Shown piece after piece: positions 26,812 through 36,346 of a stretch of DNA of 64,000 nt. Made by a program: the position numbers and the translations under genes. The stretch covers positions 644,367 to 708,366 of the forward strand of contig NZ_QKYW01000002.1 in the NCBI RefSeq assembly GCF_003253735.1, in the 5' to 3' direction. Below the pieces are notes generated by a model. That model worked only from the letters and a program-made list of their open reading frames with translations, had not been told where the DNA came from and did no database searches. The stretch's first letter is position 1. The number at the start of each line of letters is the position of its first letter. The DNA comes from Pseudomonas sp. URMO17WK12:I2. GTDB lineage: Bacteria; Pseudomonadota; Gammaproteobacteria; Pseudomonadales; Pseudomonadaceae.

Positions 26812-29476
26812 CGGGGGCCTGCCGTGATTCGTCCGGCTCGAGCAGCGGGATGCTCAGGCGGATCAGCGTGCCCTGCCCGCCTTCGCCGGAAAACGCGCTG
26901 ACGCTGCCGCCGTGGGCGCCGATCATGCCCTGGGCGATGGTCAGTCCCAGGCCGGTTCCCTGCTTGCCGCAGTCGCCGCGCTCGATGCTGTAGAACATAT
27001 CGAAGATGCGCCCACGCTCCTCTTCGGCAATCCCCGGACCGCGGTCCTGAACGTCCAGCTGCAGGTGGCCGTCGACCTGCCGGGCGAACACCTGGATGCG
27101 TTCGCCTGCGGGCGAGAATTTGGCAGCGTTCTCCAGCACGTTGAACAGGCTCTGCTCGACCAGTGCCGGGTGTACCCACAGCGCGGGCAGGTCCGCGTCC
27201 AGCTGTAGCTCGACCAGCACCTGCGGCCGATAGCGGCGCAGCCGGCCGGTCGCCGAGCCCACCAGTTCGTCGACACCGATCCAGCTGCGGTGCAGGGTCA
27301 GGCCCTCGTGGCCCAGGCGGGTCATGTCCAGCAGGTTCTGGATGTAACGATCGAGGCGCTCGCCTTCCTGCTGGATCGTTTGCAAGAGGCTGAGACGATC
27401 CTCCTCGCTCATCGCCGCCGAATAGCTGATCAGGCTGCCGGCAGAACCCAGCATGGCAGCCAATGGCGAGCGCAGGTCGTGGGAAACCGACGAGAGCAAT
27501 GCCGAGCGCAGGCGTTCGGTTTCATTGCTGACCCGCGCGGTTTCCAGCTCCGCGACCAGCGTGGTGCGCAGCGCCGCCTGGGCGATGTCCGTGCAGATCG
27601 CTTCAGCCAAGCGACGGTTTTCGGCGCTCAGTTGCCGTTGCTGGGTGTTTTCCTGCAAACCGACGACACCGATGACCTGATCGTTGCCCAGCAGCGGCAG
27701 GAACCACCAGGCGGCGCCGGCCAGGGTATGCGTATGGCGGCCGGCCGGTTGCCCATGGCTCATGGCCCAATCGGCAGCGGCCCTGTCCAACTGGGCGAGC
27801 TGCAAGCCGCATGGGGAGCTCTGGGAGACGCCCACCTGCAACATGGCCGTCGCCCCGAAGGCGCGCTCCAGGGTGTTACGCCCGGCCTGCAGCACCTGTT
27901 CCAGGTCGGCAGCCGCGCTCAACTGTCGCCCCAGGTGCTGCAGTACCGACGCCTGGGTGTTCGCCGCGCGCAAGGTCAGCACCTGCATGCGCAGTTGCGA
28001 GGCGAGCCGCCCGGCCACCAGCGCGGTGAGCAGAAACAACACCACCGTGGTAATCCCCCAGGGCGCGGCGATGATCAGGGTGTAGCGAGGGTCGATGAAG
28101 AAGAAGTTGTAGGCCAGAAAACACAGGATGGCCGCCAGGATCGCGGCCGACATGCGGGTGCGGGCCGCCACCACGACCACCGCCACGATAAAGATCATCG
28201 ACAGGTCAGTCAGGCCGACCCACTGCTCTGCCAGCCAGGCGAAACCCGTCGCCACCGAGGCACAAAGGCTGGCGTACAGCGCATCCCGACAGGACAGCCA
28301 GCGTCCCGGCGCGCCGGGCCGCCAGCGGGCCCGCGCCTGGGCGCGGGCGCGGGCGTGCGGAGAACTGAGGATCACCAGCTCGTAATGGGCGCCATGCTGC
28401 AGCAGGCGCTGGGTCAGGGTGCGGTTGAACGTGCGGGCGATGGGCCGTTCGCGGCTGCGCCCGACCACCAGGGTGGAAACCCCGTCGTGGGCGGCATGGT
28501 CGAGCAGCGTGTCGGCGATGGCATTGCCATGCAGCACCTGGGTATCGGCGCCCAGGCTGCGCGCCAGGGCGAAGGCGCGGTCCAGTTCGGCTTGCCTGGC
28601 CGGGTCGATACGCCCGGCGCGCTGTACGGTGACCACGCTCCAGGGCGCATCACGGCGTTCGGCAAGCCGCCGTCCGGCACGCACCAGGTATTCAGAATTG
28701 CCGCTGCCGTCGATGGCGATCAGCACCCGCCGGCGCAGGGCCAGACCGCTGATGCCCTGGGCCGTGTGAGCTTCGCGCAGGTGATCCTCGATATGGTCAG
28801 CTGCGGTCTGCATGGCCAGTTCGCGCAGCGCCGCCAGGTTGGGCGCCGAGAAAAAGCGTTGCAGCGCCTGTTCGGCCATCTCCGGCAGGTAGATCTTGCC
28901 CTGGTGCAGGCGCTCGATCAGCTCGCCCGGCGGCAGGTCGACCAGGCGGATATCGCGCAGCCGGTCGAGCACCGCATCGGGCACCGTTTCGCTGACCCGG
29001 ATGCCGGTGATGCGGTGCACGATGTCGTTGAGGCTTTCCAGGTGCTGGATGTTCACCGTGCTGTAGACATCGATGCCCTTGTCCAGCAGCTCCAGAACGT
29101 CCTGCCAGCGCCGTTCGTGGCGGCTGCCGGGTGCGTTGCGATGGGCCAGTTCGTCGACCAGCACGATACGGGGCTGGCGCTGCACGATGGCGTCCAGGTC
29201 CATCTCGTCGAGCCGGTGGCCCTGGTACTCGATCTGCCGGCGCGGGATCAGCTCATGGCCGTCGATCAGTGCCGCCGTTTCACTGCGGCCATGGGTTTCC
29301 ACCACGCCGATCACCAGGTCGACACCTTGCCGGCGCAGCTCCCGGGCGCGGGACAGCATGGCGTAGGTCTTGCCCACGCCAGGCGCCGCGCCGAGAAACA
29401 GGGTCAGGTGGCCGCTGTTCTGGCGGCGCAGTTCACCCGCCAGGGCATCGGCACGTGCTTCACGGTTTTCCTGCAT
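26798..29476 (-). CDS. kdpD: Sensor kinase KdpD
   Basis: Membrane sensor kinase for K+ limitation or turgor, 892 residues. N-terminal KdpD domain with Walker A GAAPGVGKT (about 30-38) and DELAHRNAPG with the downstream DVYSTVNIQHLESLN, a Usp-like region (about 245-370), four close membrane segments (about 395-490), a GAF-like region, then HisKA with the phospho-His in SVSHDLRSPLAAM (about 665) and HATPase (GTGLGLTIAQGMIGAHGG). It starts 5 bp after kdpC and overlaps kdpE, in the normal kdpABCDE order. Confidence 0.95.
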   Translation of the reverse strand: MQENREARADALAGELRRQNSGHLTLFLGAAPGVGKTYAMLSRARELRRQGVDLVIGVVETHGRSETAALIDGHELIPRRQIEYQGHRLDEMDLDAIVQRQPRIVLVDELAHRNAPGSRHERRWQDVLELLDKGIDVYSTVNIQHLESLNDIVHRITGIRVSETVPDAVLDRLRDIRLVDLPPGELIERLHQGKIYLPEMAEQALQRFFSAPNLAALRELAMQTAADHIEDHLREAHTAQGISGLALRRRVLIAIDGSGNSEYLVRAGRRLAERRDAPWSVVTVQRAGRIDPARQAELDRAFALARSLGADTQVLHGNAIADTLLDHAAHDGVSTLVVGRSRERPIARTFNRTLTQRLLQHGAHYELVILSSPHARARAQARARWRPGAPGRWLSCRDALYASLCASVATGFAWLAEQWVGLTDLSMIFIVAVVVVAARTRMSAAILAAILCFLAYNFFFIDPRYTLIIAAPWGITTVVLFLLTALVAGRLASQLRMQVLTLRAANTQASVLQHLGRQLSAAADLEQVLQAGRNTLERAFGATAMLQVGVSQSSPCGLQLAQLDRAAADWAMSHGQPAGRHTHTLAGAAWWFLPLLGNDQVIGVVGLQENTQQRQLSAENRRLAEAICTDIAQAALRTTLVAELETARVSNETERLRSALLSSVSHDLRSPLAAMLGSAGSLISYSAAMSEEDRLSLLQTIQQEGERLDRYIQNLLDMTRLGHEGLTLHRSWIGVDELVGSATGRLRRYRPQVLVELQLDADLPALWVHPALVEQSLFNVLENAAKFSPAGERIQVFARQVDGHLQLDVQDRGPGIAEEERGRIFDMFYSIERGDCGKQGTGLGLTIAQGMIGAHGGSVSAFSGEGGQGTLIRLSIPLLEPDESRQAPDDGE

Positions 29477-29481
29477 ACCGG

Positions 29482-30075
29482 CTACCTGTTGTGGGCTTCG
29501 TCGAGGGCCAGGTTGAGCAACAGCACGTTGACCCGCGGCTCACCGAACAACGCCCATTGCCGGCCCTCGGTGTAGGCACCCACCAGGGTCTGCACCTCGC
29601 CTGGCGACATGCCGCGCTCCCGTGCCACGCGGGCGACCTGGATCTGCGCCGCTTGCGGGCTGATATGCGGGTCGAGGCCGGCGCCGGACTGGGTGAGCAG
29701 ATCGCCCGGTACGGCGCCCGGCTCGACGCCTTCCCGGGCGGCAATGACGGCTCGTTGTTCGTCGATGCGTTGGCGCAGCGCCGGGTTGCTGCGGGCCAGG
29801 TTGCTACCGGCCATGGCCATCGGATCATAGCCGGCGGCCGACGGGCGCGCCTGGAAATAGCCGGGGCTGGTGAATGGCTGCGCGACCCATTGCGAGCCGA
29901 CGACGGCGCCGTCGCGCGCGATGAGGTTGCCGCCCGCCTGCTCGGGAAACAGGCCGATGCCGATGCCGGTGGCGAGCAGCGAATAGCTCAGGCCGAAGCC
30001 CAGCAGGCTGATCAGGGCCAGGATGCAGGCGGGACGCAGCAGCTTGCCCTGGGGCACAGTCGTTTGGTTGGTCAT
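29482..30075 (-). CDS. kdpC: K+-transporting ATPase subunit KdpC
   Basis: Small single-span subunit that stabilises the KdpA-KdpB complex, 197 residues. Membrane segment at about residues 12-35 (LRPACILALISLLGFGLSYS), then a periplasmic part with SQWVAQPFTSPGYFQARPSAAGYDP, SGAGLDPHISPQAAQIQVARVA and a C-terminal NVLLLNLALD, all conserved in KdpC. ATG 30075 preferred over GTG 30084. It follows kdpB by 22 bp. Confidence 0.94.
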   Translation of the reverse strand: MTNQTTVPQGKLLRPACILALISLLGFGLSYSLLATGIGIGLFPEQAGGNLIARDGAVVGSQWVAQPFTSPGYFQARPSAAGYDPMAMAGSNLARSNPALRQRIDEQRAVIAAREGVEPGAVPGDLLTQSGAGLDPHISPQAAQIQVARVARERGMSPGEVQTLVGAYTEGRQWALFGEPRVNVLLLNLALDEAHNR

Positions 30076-30097
30076 ATCGTTCACCCAATGTAGTCGT

Positions 30098-32149
30098 CTA
30101 AATGCCGATGGTTGCCGACAGCAGCATGTCGATCAGCTTGATCGCCGGAAACGGCAGCAACACGCCGCCGATGCCATAAACCAGCATGTTGCGACGCAGC
30201 AGCGCCGTGGCGTTGGCGGCACGCACGCGTACCCCGCGCATGGCCAGCGGAATCAGCAGCGGGATGATCAGGGCGTTAAATATCAGCGCCGACAGCACCG
30301 CATTGGTCGGGCTGGAAAGCTGCATCAGGTTGAGCCCGGCCAGGGCCGGAATCGCCCCGGCGAACAGCGCTGGCAGGATGGCGAAGTACTTGGACACGTC
30401 GTTGGCCAGCGAAAAGGTGGTCAGCGCGCCGCGGGTGATCAATTGCTGCTTGCCCACTTCCACCACGGCCAGCAGCTTGGCCGGATCGGAATCCAGGTCG
30501 ACCATGTTGCCCGCCTCCTTGGCGGCCTGGGTGCCGGAATTCATGGCCAGGCCGACATCGGCCTGGGCCAGCGCCGGCGCGTCGTTGGTGCCGTCGCCGA
30601 CCATGGCCACCAGGTGACCGCGCTCCTGCTCCTGGCGGATGCGCGCCAGCTTGTCTTCCGGCCGCGCCTCGGCAACGTAGTCATCGACGCCCGCCTCTGC
30701 GGCGATGGCCGCCGCGGTCAGCGGGTTGTCACCGGTGATCATCACGGTGCGGATGCCCATGGCGCGCAGCTTGGCGAACTTTTCCTTGATGCCATGCTTG
30801 ACCACGTCGCTGAGCTCGATAACGCCCAGCACCTGGCGACCATCGGCGACCACCAGCGGCGTGGCACCCTGGCGTGCCACCTGGTCGACCAGTTCCTGCA
30901 ACTGCAGCGGCACTGAGCCGGACACCGCCAGCACATGGCGGCGAATGGCATCGATGGCCCCCTTGCGAATCAGCCGACCGTCGGCCATATCGAGGCCGGA
31001 CAGGCGACTCTGCGCGCTGAAGGGAATGAAGGTGGCGTCCTTCGGCGCGTCACTGTTGATGCCGTTATGGCGCGCCAGCTTGACGATGGACTTGCCTTCC
31101 GGGGTCGGGTCAGCCAGGGACGACAGCAACGCGGCTTCCTGCAGGCGGCTGAGCTGCATGCCCGGCAGCACATGGAAATGCGTGGCTTGGCGGTCGCCAT
31201 GGGTGATGGTGCCGGTCTTGTCCAGCAGCAGCACGTCGACGTCGCCGGCGACTTCCACGGCCTTGCCGGACTTGGCCAGCAGGTTGGCGGACAGCGCACG
31301 GTTCATGCCGGCGATACCGATGGCCGGCAGCAGGCCGCCAATGGTGGTCGGGATCAGGCACACCAGCAAGGCGATCAGCAGCAACGGATCGATCCTGATG
31401 CCGACGAAGGCGGCAATGGCCGGCAGGGTGATGACCACGATCAGGAAGGTCAGGGTCATGGTGGTCAGCAGCAGGCCCAGGGCAACTTCGTTGGGGGTCT
31501 TCTGCCGGTTGGCACCTTCGACCAGCGCGATCATGCGATCCAGGAAGCTGTCACCCGGTTGGGCGGTGACCTCGACTATGATCTGGTCGGACAGCACCTT
31601 GGTGCCACCGATCACGCCGGAGCGGTCGGTACCGGCCTCGCGCAGCACTGGCGCGGATTCGCCCGTCACCGCTGACTCGTTGATGCTCGCCAGCCCCTCG
31701 ATGATCTCGCCATCGGCGGGAATGATCTCGCCCTGGGTGACGATCAGCAGATCGCCCGGGCGCAGTTCACTGGCGGCGATGCGCTGCGGCTCGCCGCGCT
31801 CGCTCAGGCTCTTCAGGCGGCGGGCGACCAGATCCTTGCGCGCCTTGCGCAGCGAATCGGCCTGGCCGCGGCCACGGGCTTCGGCCACCGCCTCGGCGAA
31901 GTTGGCGAACAGCACCGTGACCAGTAACAGGAAGGTGACGCTCCAGCCGATGGCGGGCGTGCTCTTGCCCATCAGGGTCAGCACGGCGCAGAGCAGCGTG
32001 CCGACCCAGACCACGGCCATCACCGGGTTCCTGAATGCGTGATTCGGAGCGAGCTTAGCGAAGGCGGCCAACGCGGCGCTCTTCACACCGGCGCTGTCGA
32101 GTAACGCCGGGCGTTTGGCCGCAGCGCAATGTTGGTTTATCTGAGTCAT
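30098..32149 (-). CDS. kdpB: K+-transporting P-type ATPase KdpB
   Basis: Catalytic P-type ATPase subunit, 683 residues. The phosphorylation motif DKTGT (in LLLDKTGTITHGD, near 305), the actuator TGESAPV, and MVGDGTNDAPALAQADVG of the hinge are all intact, with about seven membrane helices. Together with KdpA it drives K+ uptake at low external K+. It lies 12 bp after kdpA on the same strand. Confidence 0.96.
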   Translation of the reverse strand: MTQINQHCAAAKRPALLDSAGVKSAALAAFAKLAPNHAFRNPVMAVVWVGTLLCAVLTLMGKSTPAIGWSVTFLLLVTVLFANFAEAVAEARGRGQADSLRKARKDLVARRLKSLSERGEPQRIAASELRPGDLLIVTQGEIIPADGEIIEGLASINESAVTGESAPVLREAGTDRSGVIGGTKVLSDQIIVEVTAQPGDSFLDRMIALVEGANRQKTPNEVALGLLLTTMTLTFLIVVITLPAIAAFVGIRIDPLLLIALLVCLIPTTIGGLLPAIGIAGMNRALSANLLAKSGKAVEVAGDVDVLLLDKTGTITHGDRQATHFHVLPGMQLSRLQEAALLSSLADPTPEGKSIVKLARHNGINSDAPKDATFIPFSAQSRLSGLDMADGRLIRKGAIDAIRRHVLAVSGSVPLQLQELVDQVARQGATPLVVADGRQVLGVIELSDVVKHGIKEKFAKLRAMGIRTVMITGDNPLTAAAIAAEAGVDDYVAEARPEDKLARIRQEQERGHLVAMVGDGTNDAPALAQADVGLAMNSGTQAAKEAGNMVDLDSDPAKLLAVVEVGKQQLITRGALTTFSLANDVSKYFAILPALFAGAIPALAGLNLMQLSSPTNAVLSALIFNALIIPLLIPLAMRGVRVRAANATALLRRNMLVYGIGGVLLPFPAIKLIDMLLSATIGI

Positions 32150-32161
32150 GGGAAATCAGCC

Positions 32162-33853
32162 TCAACGGGTGATGAACTGCAGGTGGTCGGCCACAGGCCC
32201 CAGCACCAGCACGGGCATGAATTGCAGCAGGGTGAGGATGGCGATGATGGCCATCAGCGTCAGGGCGAAGGTCGGCGTCTCGATCTGCAGGGTGCCCGGG
32301 CCTTCCGGCGTCACCCGCTTGCGCGCCAGCATCGCCGCGATGATCAACGGCAGGATCAGCGCCGGGTAGCGGCCCAGAAGCAGCGCCACGACGCAGGTCA
32401 GGTTCCACCAGTAGCTGGCGTCGCCCAGCCCCTCGAAGCCCGAACCGTTGTTGGCGAAGGCCGAGGTGTACTCGTAGAGCACCTGGCTGATGGCATGGGC
32501 GCCGGGGTTGGAAGTGCCGGCCAGATCAGGCAGCAACAGGGTGAGCGCGGTGAAGCCGAGAATCACCAGCGGCTGCAACAGGATCAGCACGGCCAGGCAC
32601 TTCACCTCCGGCGCCTCGATCTTGCGGCCCAACAGTTCGGGTGTGCGGCCGGTCATCAAACCGGCCAGGAACACGCTTAGCAGCAGGTACACGAGAAACT
32701 GCTGCAGGCCACAACCAACGCCGCCCCAGATCGCGTTCACCAGCATGTTGGCGATGCTCACCATGCCGGTCAGCGGCGCCAGGGAGTCATGCATGGCGTT
32801 GACCGAGCCGTTGCTGGTCTGGGTGGTCACGGCGGCCCAGAGCGCCGAGGCGTCGGCGCCGAAGCGCACCTCCTTGCCTTCCATGAGGGCACTGTCGCTG
32901 CTGCTGGCCGAATGGCCCTCGGACCACAAGGCGACGCCGGCAGACATCAGCGACATGCTCAGCATGCAGCCGAAGATCAGTGCGCTGAGCTTGGCCCGCC
33001 CGGTCAGGCTGCCGACCATGAACACCACGCTCATCGGCAACAGGATGATGGCCAGGGTTTCCAGCAGGTTGCTCAGGGGAGTCGGGTTCTCCAGTGGTGC
33101 GGCGCTGTTGGGGCCGTACCAGCCACCGCCATTGGTGCCCAGCTGCTTGGCCGCGACCATGGCGGCGACCGGGCCGAGCGGGATCTTCTGCTCGCTGATC
33201 TGCGCGGCGCCATCCAGCGGTTTCGCCAGCGGCCCGCCATCGAGGGTGGCAGGCACGCCTTGCCAGGTCAGCAATACCGAAAGCACCAGGCACAGCGGCA
33301 GAAACAGGCGTACGGTCGGGCGAATGAGATCGGCCCAGAAGTTGCCGACATCGGCGGCTTCGTCCTTGGCCAGCTGTCGGCGACCGCCGAACAGGCCACG
33401 CAGCGTCGCCACCACCAGGGCCAGGCCCATCATCGGTGTGATCACCTGCAGGCCCACGATGGCGCTCATTTGCGCCAGGTAGGAAAGCTGCGCCTGTCCG
33501 GAATAGTGCTGCTGGTTGGTGTTGGTCAGAAACGAGACGGCGGTGTGCAGCGCCAGATCCCAGCGCATGTTGGGGGCCGCATTGGGATTGAGCGGCAGCC
33601 ACTGCTGGGTCATCAGCATCAGCCAGACCAGCAGGCCGAGCACCAGGTTGCTCAGCAGGAAGGCGCCAACGTAGGTCTTCCAGCCCATGCCCTGGGCAGG
33701 GTTTACGCCCAGCAGTCGATAAAGCGGGCGCTCCAGCAGCGCGAACAGGCGATCCCCGCGCATCGGCGCGCCGCGCATGATGGCCGCCAGGTAGCGACCC
33801 AGTGGCCATGCCAGCGCGATGGCCAAGCCAAAAACGAACAGAAATTCAGTCAT
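32162..33853 (-). CDS. kdpA: K+-transporting ATPase subunit KdpA
   Basis: K+-binding, channel-like subunit of the Kdp system, 563 residues with ten or more membrane helices. The first selectivity-filter loop TNTNQQHYSGQ (about 112-122) and the later GTNGGGWYG, and NNGSGFEGL loops are intact. ATG 33853 was chosen because MTEFLFVFGLA is the family N-terminus. It is the first recognisable gene of the operon: the tiny kdpF gene usually found directly upstream was not found in any frame of the 150 bp before this start. Confidence 0.95.
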   Translation of the reverse strand: MTEFLFVFGLAIALAWPLGRYLAAIMRGAPMRGDRLFALLERPLYRLLGVNPAQGMGWKTYVGAFLLSNLVLGLLVWLMLMTQQWLPLNPNAAPNMRWDLALHTAVSFLTNTNQQHYSGQAQLSYLAQMSAIVGLQVITPMMGLALVVATLRGLFGGRRQLAKDEAADVGNFWADLIRPTVRLFLPLCLVLSVLLTWQGVPATLDGGPLAKPLDGAAQISEQKIPLGPVAAMVAAKQLGTNGGGWYGPNSAAPLENPTPLSNLLETLAIILLPMSVVFMVGSLTGRAKLSALIFGCMLSMSLMSAGVALWSEGHSASSSDSALMEGKEVRFGADASALWAAVTTQTSNGSVNAMHDSLAPLTGMVSIANMLVNAIWGGVGCGLQQFLVYLLLSVFLAGLMTGRTPELLGRKIEAPEVKCLAVLILLQPLVILGFTALTLLLPDLAGTSNPGAHAISQVLYEYTSAFANNGSGFEGLGDASYWWNLTCVVALLLGRYPALILPLIIAAMLARKRVTPEGPGTLQIETPTFALTLMAIIAILTLLQFMPVLVLGPVADHLQFITR

Positions 33854-34451
33854 GATCCATGCCTTCAATGCCGTACTGGCGACCGAGGCATTCTTGAATC
33901 TATGGCCGTAAAGTCTCTATTGCGCCAAGCCCGTGATGCATAAATTAAACGTAAATAAAAACTGATCTGCGCTGGCAGTAAGGTGGTTTCTTCCTCGACG
34001 ATGGTCGCTGACATGGACAGGTGCATCTGGCAGCTTTTCCGTGCCCTCGCCGGGCTTTCTGCAGTGGCTGCCAAGGGTGATCACGGATATGGATGCAGAT
34101 GGCAGCGAAGCGCTGCCTCAAGGGTTACCGCCCGTGGGCATCATGCCCAAGATCCAGCTTGAAGGGTCCACACCAATGGCAAAACTGCCAATAGCATGCA
34201 AAGAATGAGGGCTGCAGACACTACAAGGTGAATAAATCGAGCCCCTGTTGGGGGACCGCCATGCCGATGTCAGGGTGATTGGTGACACTATCGTGGGCGC
34301 TCTCCCAAGGTTGTAGCCCACGGATGCGCACCGTCGCCTGAAGTGGACAATACCTGCAGCGCAGCTTAGCCTAGCCGTGCTCTGCCTGGAGCTTTTACCA
34401 AAGCTGCAGCCTCGCCATCTCGGTGCGCCTTCCTACAGCGATTAAATACCC
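33854..34451. other. Gene-free gap upstream of kdpA
   Basis: 598 bp with no credible gene on either strand. The kdpA-proximal part (about 33935-33965) is AT-rich (TTTTTATTTACGTTTAAT on the minus strand), a plausible kdp promoter and KdpE-binding region. Farther out are only short inverted repeats: TGGGCA-TCA-TGCCCA near 34136, TGGCA-AAAC-TGCCA near 34176 and CCCC-TGTT-GGGG near 34242. Short open frames here have no family resemblance. Confidence 0.6.
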
Positions 34452-35654
34452 GTGACTGCCCCCCTTAACATGCATCAGGACGCGCCAGACTTCTCCGCGG
34501 CTATCGCAGCCGTTCAGAAAATCGAGTCCGTGCCGCTGATCCTCGAAATGGTCAAGCAAGCGACAGGTATGCGTTTCGCAGCCGTTGCACGGGTTACGGA
34601 CAGGCATTGGGTGACATGCGCGGTCGATGACTCGATTGATTTCGGTTTGATACCCGGAAGCCACCTCGAACTCGAAACCACGATTTGCCATGAGATTCGC
34701 CAGAATCGAAAGCCGGTCATCTTTACCCAGGCGAGCAGTCACCCGCTTTTCTCGGTACATCACACTCCGCAGTTGTATGGCCTCGAGAGTTACGTCTCCA
34801 TCCCCATCGTCACCGCGGACGGGCAGTTCTTCGGCACGCTCTGTGCGATAGACCCGGCGCCCGCCAGCTTTGATGAAAGCACCGTGCTGAAAACGATGGG
34901 GCTCTACGCCCAGTTGATCGCCATGAACCTCGATCTGCACAAGGACTTGCTTGCGTCCGGGCAGGCGCTCGAGGATGCCCATGAAGTCGGCGTGCTGCGC
35001 GAGCAGTTCGTGGCGGTATTGGCCCACGACCTGCGTACCCCCTTGAGTGCGGTACGTTTAAGTGCCGAGTTGCTCGAAACCAGGGTCAATGAGCCAAATA
35101 ACTTGAAGTTGATCCGGGCGGTTCGCCAGAGCGCGGTGCGCATGGGTGTGTTGATCGAAGATGTGCTCGATTTTGCCCGCGGCGAATTGGGCGGCGGTAT
35201 CCCCATCAAACCGGTGGTGACAGACACTCTCCAGGAGCAGTTCGAGGCCGTGCTTACCGAGCTCAGGGTCGTGCACCCTTGCGCGGTGATCCTGGATACG
35301 CTGAGCATTCCAACCGGGCTCAATTGCGACCCTGGTCGGTTGGGCCAACTGCTGGTCAACCTGGTCGACAATGCCATTACCCATGGAGCGAAGGGCGAGC
35401 CGGTTGTGGTGCATATCCACACCGTTGGCCAAAGCCTGGTGCTGTCAGTGCACAACCGAGGCGTGGCCATACCCGAAGCTGTCCAGCCCGGGCTCTTTCA
35501 TCCATTCAAACGGCCCGAAGTAGGTAGCCGCAAGGATGGTCTGGGCCTGGGGCTCTACATCGCGAACGAAATATGTGCAGGGCACCGTGGAACTCTCGAG
35601 GTCACCTCGAACGACGCCCATGGCACGGAATTCGTGGCCACCCTTCCCTGCTGA
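34452..35654 (+). CDS. GAF-domain sensor histidine kinase
   Basis: Soluble sensor kinase of 400 residues: GAF domain (about 22-165, SYVSIPIVTADGQFFGTLCAID), HisKA with phospho-His192 (AVLAHDLRTPLSAVRLSAELL), and HATPase from about 290 (NLVDNAITHGAKGEP, DGLGLGLYIANEICAGHRG). No membrane segment or signal peptide. Start uncertain: GTG 34452 or ATG 34470, neither with a good ribosome site. No response regulator is directly adjacent; the nearest is the KdpE-like gene at 36953, on the other strand. Signal unknown; GAF-first kinases of this form often respond to light or small ligands, but nothing here shows which. Confidence 0.85.
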   Translation: MTAPLNMHQDAPDFSAAIAAVQKIESVPLILEMVKQATGMRFAAVARVTDRHWVTCAVDDSIDFGLIPGSHLELETTICHEIRQNRKPVIFTQASSHPLFSVHHTPQLYGLESYVSIPIVTADGQFFGTLCAIDPAPASFDESTVLKTMGLYAQLIAMNLDLHKDLLASGQALEDAHEVGVLREQFVAVLAHDLRTPLSAVRLSAELLETRVNEPNNLKLIRAVRQSAVRMGVLIEDVLDFARGELGGGIPIKPVVTDTLQEQFEAVLTELRVVHPCAVILDTLSIPTGLNCDPGRLGQLLVNLVDNAITHGAKGEPVVVHIHTVGQSLVLSVHNRGVAIPEAVQPGLFHPFKRPEVGSRKDGLGLGLYIANEICAGHRGTLEVTSNDAHGTEFVATLPC

Positions 35655-35799
35655 TGGCGGTCGGCGGCTCCTGCATCATTAAGGGTGATCGCAGTGAGCA
35701 TGAGCGACCTGAAGCGGCTGCTCGAAAGGATCAATACCCAGCTGAACCTGCCGCGTTCAAATGCTAGCCTGACCAGCCAGTCCCTGAAGCGAGGCGCCA

Positions 35800-36235
35800 A
35801 TGTTCAGTATTCGTGCGATGACCCTGAACGATTACGACACGGTCATCGAGCTCATGAGCGCGACGCCCGGTATCTCCTTGCGCGAGGCGGACTCGCGGGA
35901 GTCGACCGCCCGCTACCTGGCGCGAAACCCCGCGATGAGCTTCGTTGCAGAGATTGGCGGGGGGGGTGCGCGGGTGCGTCATGTGCGGACATGACGGGCG
36001 TCGCGGGTATCTGCAGCACCTGCTCGTGCTCCCGCAGTATCGGCGCCAGGGCATCGCCAAGGCGTTGGTGGAACGTTGCCTGGCGAGCCTGGAGGCGGTC
36101 GGCATTGACAAGTGCCACCTGGACGTTTTCAAAACCAACCTGGCAGCGGCCCGTTACTGGCAGAGCCAGGGCTGGCAGCTCAGATCGGACATCGACCGCT
36201 ATTCGTTTACCCGCGCGGGCAACGACAACGCCTGA
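35800..36235 (+). pseudogene. GNAT acetyltransferase frameshifted in a G8 tract
   Basis: Residues before the break (MFSIRAMTLNDYDTVIELMS, LREADSRES, MSFVAEIGG) and after it (LQHLLVLPQYRRQGIAKALV, CHLDVFKTNLAAARYWQSQGW) together form one normal GNAT N-acetyltransferase of about 145 residues. The acetyl-CoA loop QYRRQGIAKAL is intact. The two halves are in different frames joined at the eight G residues 35959-35966; removing one G restores a continuous frame. As written, the first half ends at a stop at 35992-35994. This may be a sequencing error, a true inactivation, or slippage-based phase variation. Confidence 0.75.
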
Positions 36236-36346
36236 TCGATCGAGCGATGCAATAGAAAACCGCCCTGATGTGCCGGTAAAACAGAGCTGGCGCGTGCTCT
36301 GATGCAACCGAAAGCTGGCCACATCGACAGCCATGCCGCTGAACAC

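Noticed and set aside
27290..29575. Long open frame opposite kdpD
   Set aside because: Antisense shadow of a well-supported gene; composition is His/Gln/Gly-rich with no domain.
33865..34074. Short minus-strand frame upstream of kdpA as a candidate kdpF
   Set aside because: The peptide is charged, lacks the single hydrophobic helix of KdpF and runs through the AT-rich promoter region.
35685..36302. Longer overlapping open frame across the acetyltransferase region
   Set aside because: It is in the third frame, shows no GNAT motifs and has unnatural Arg/Ser/Cys-rich composition.
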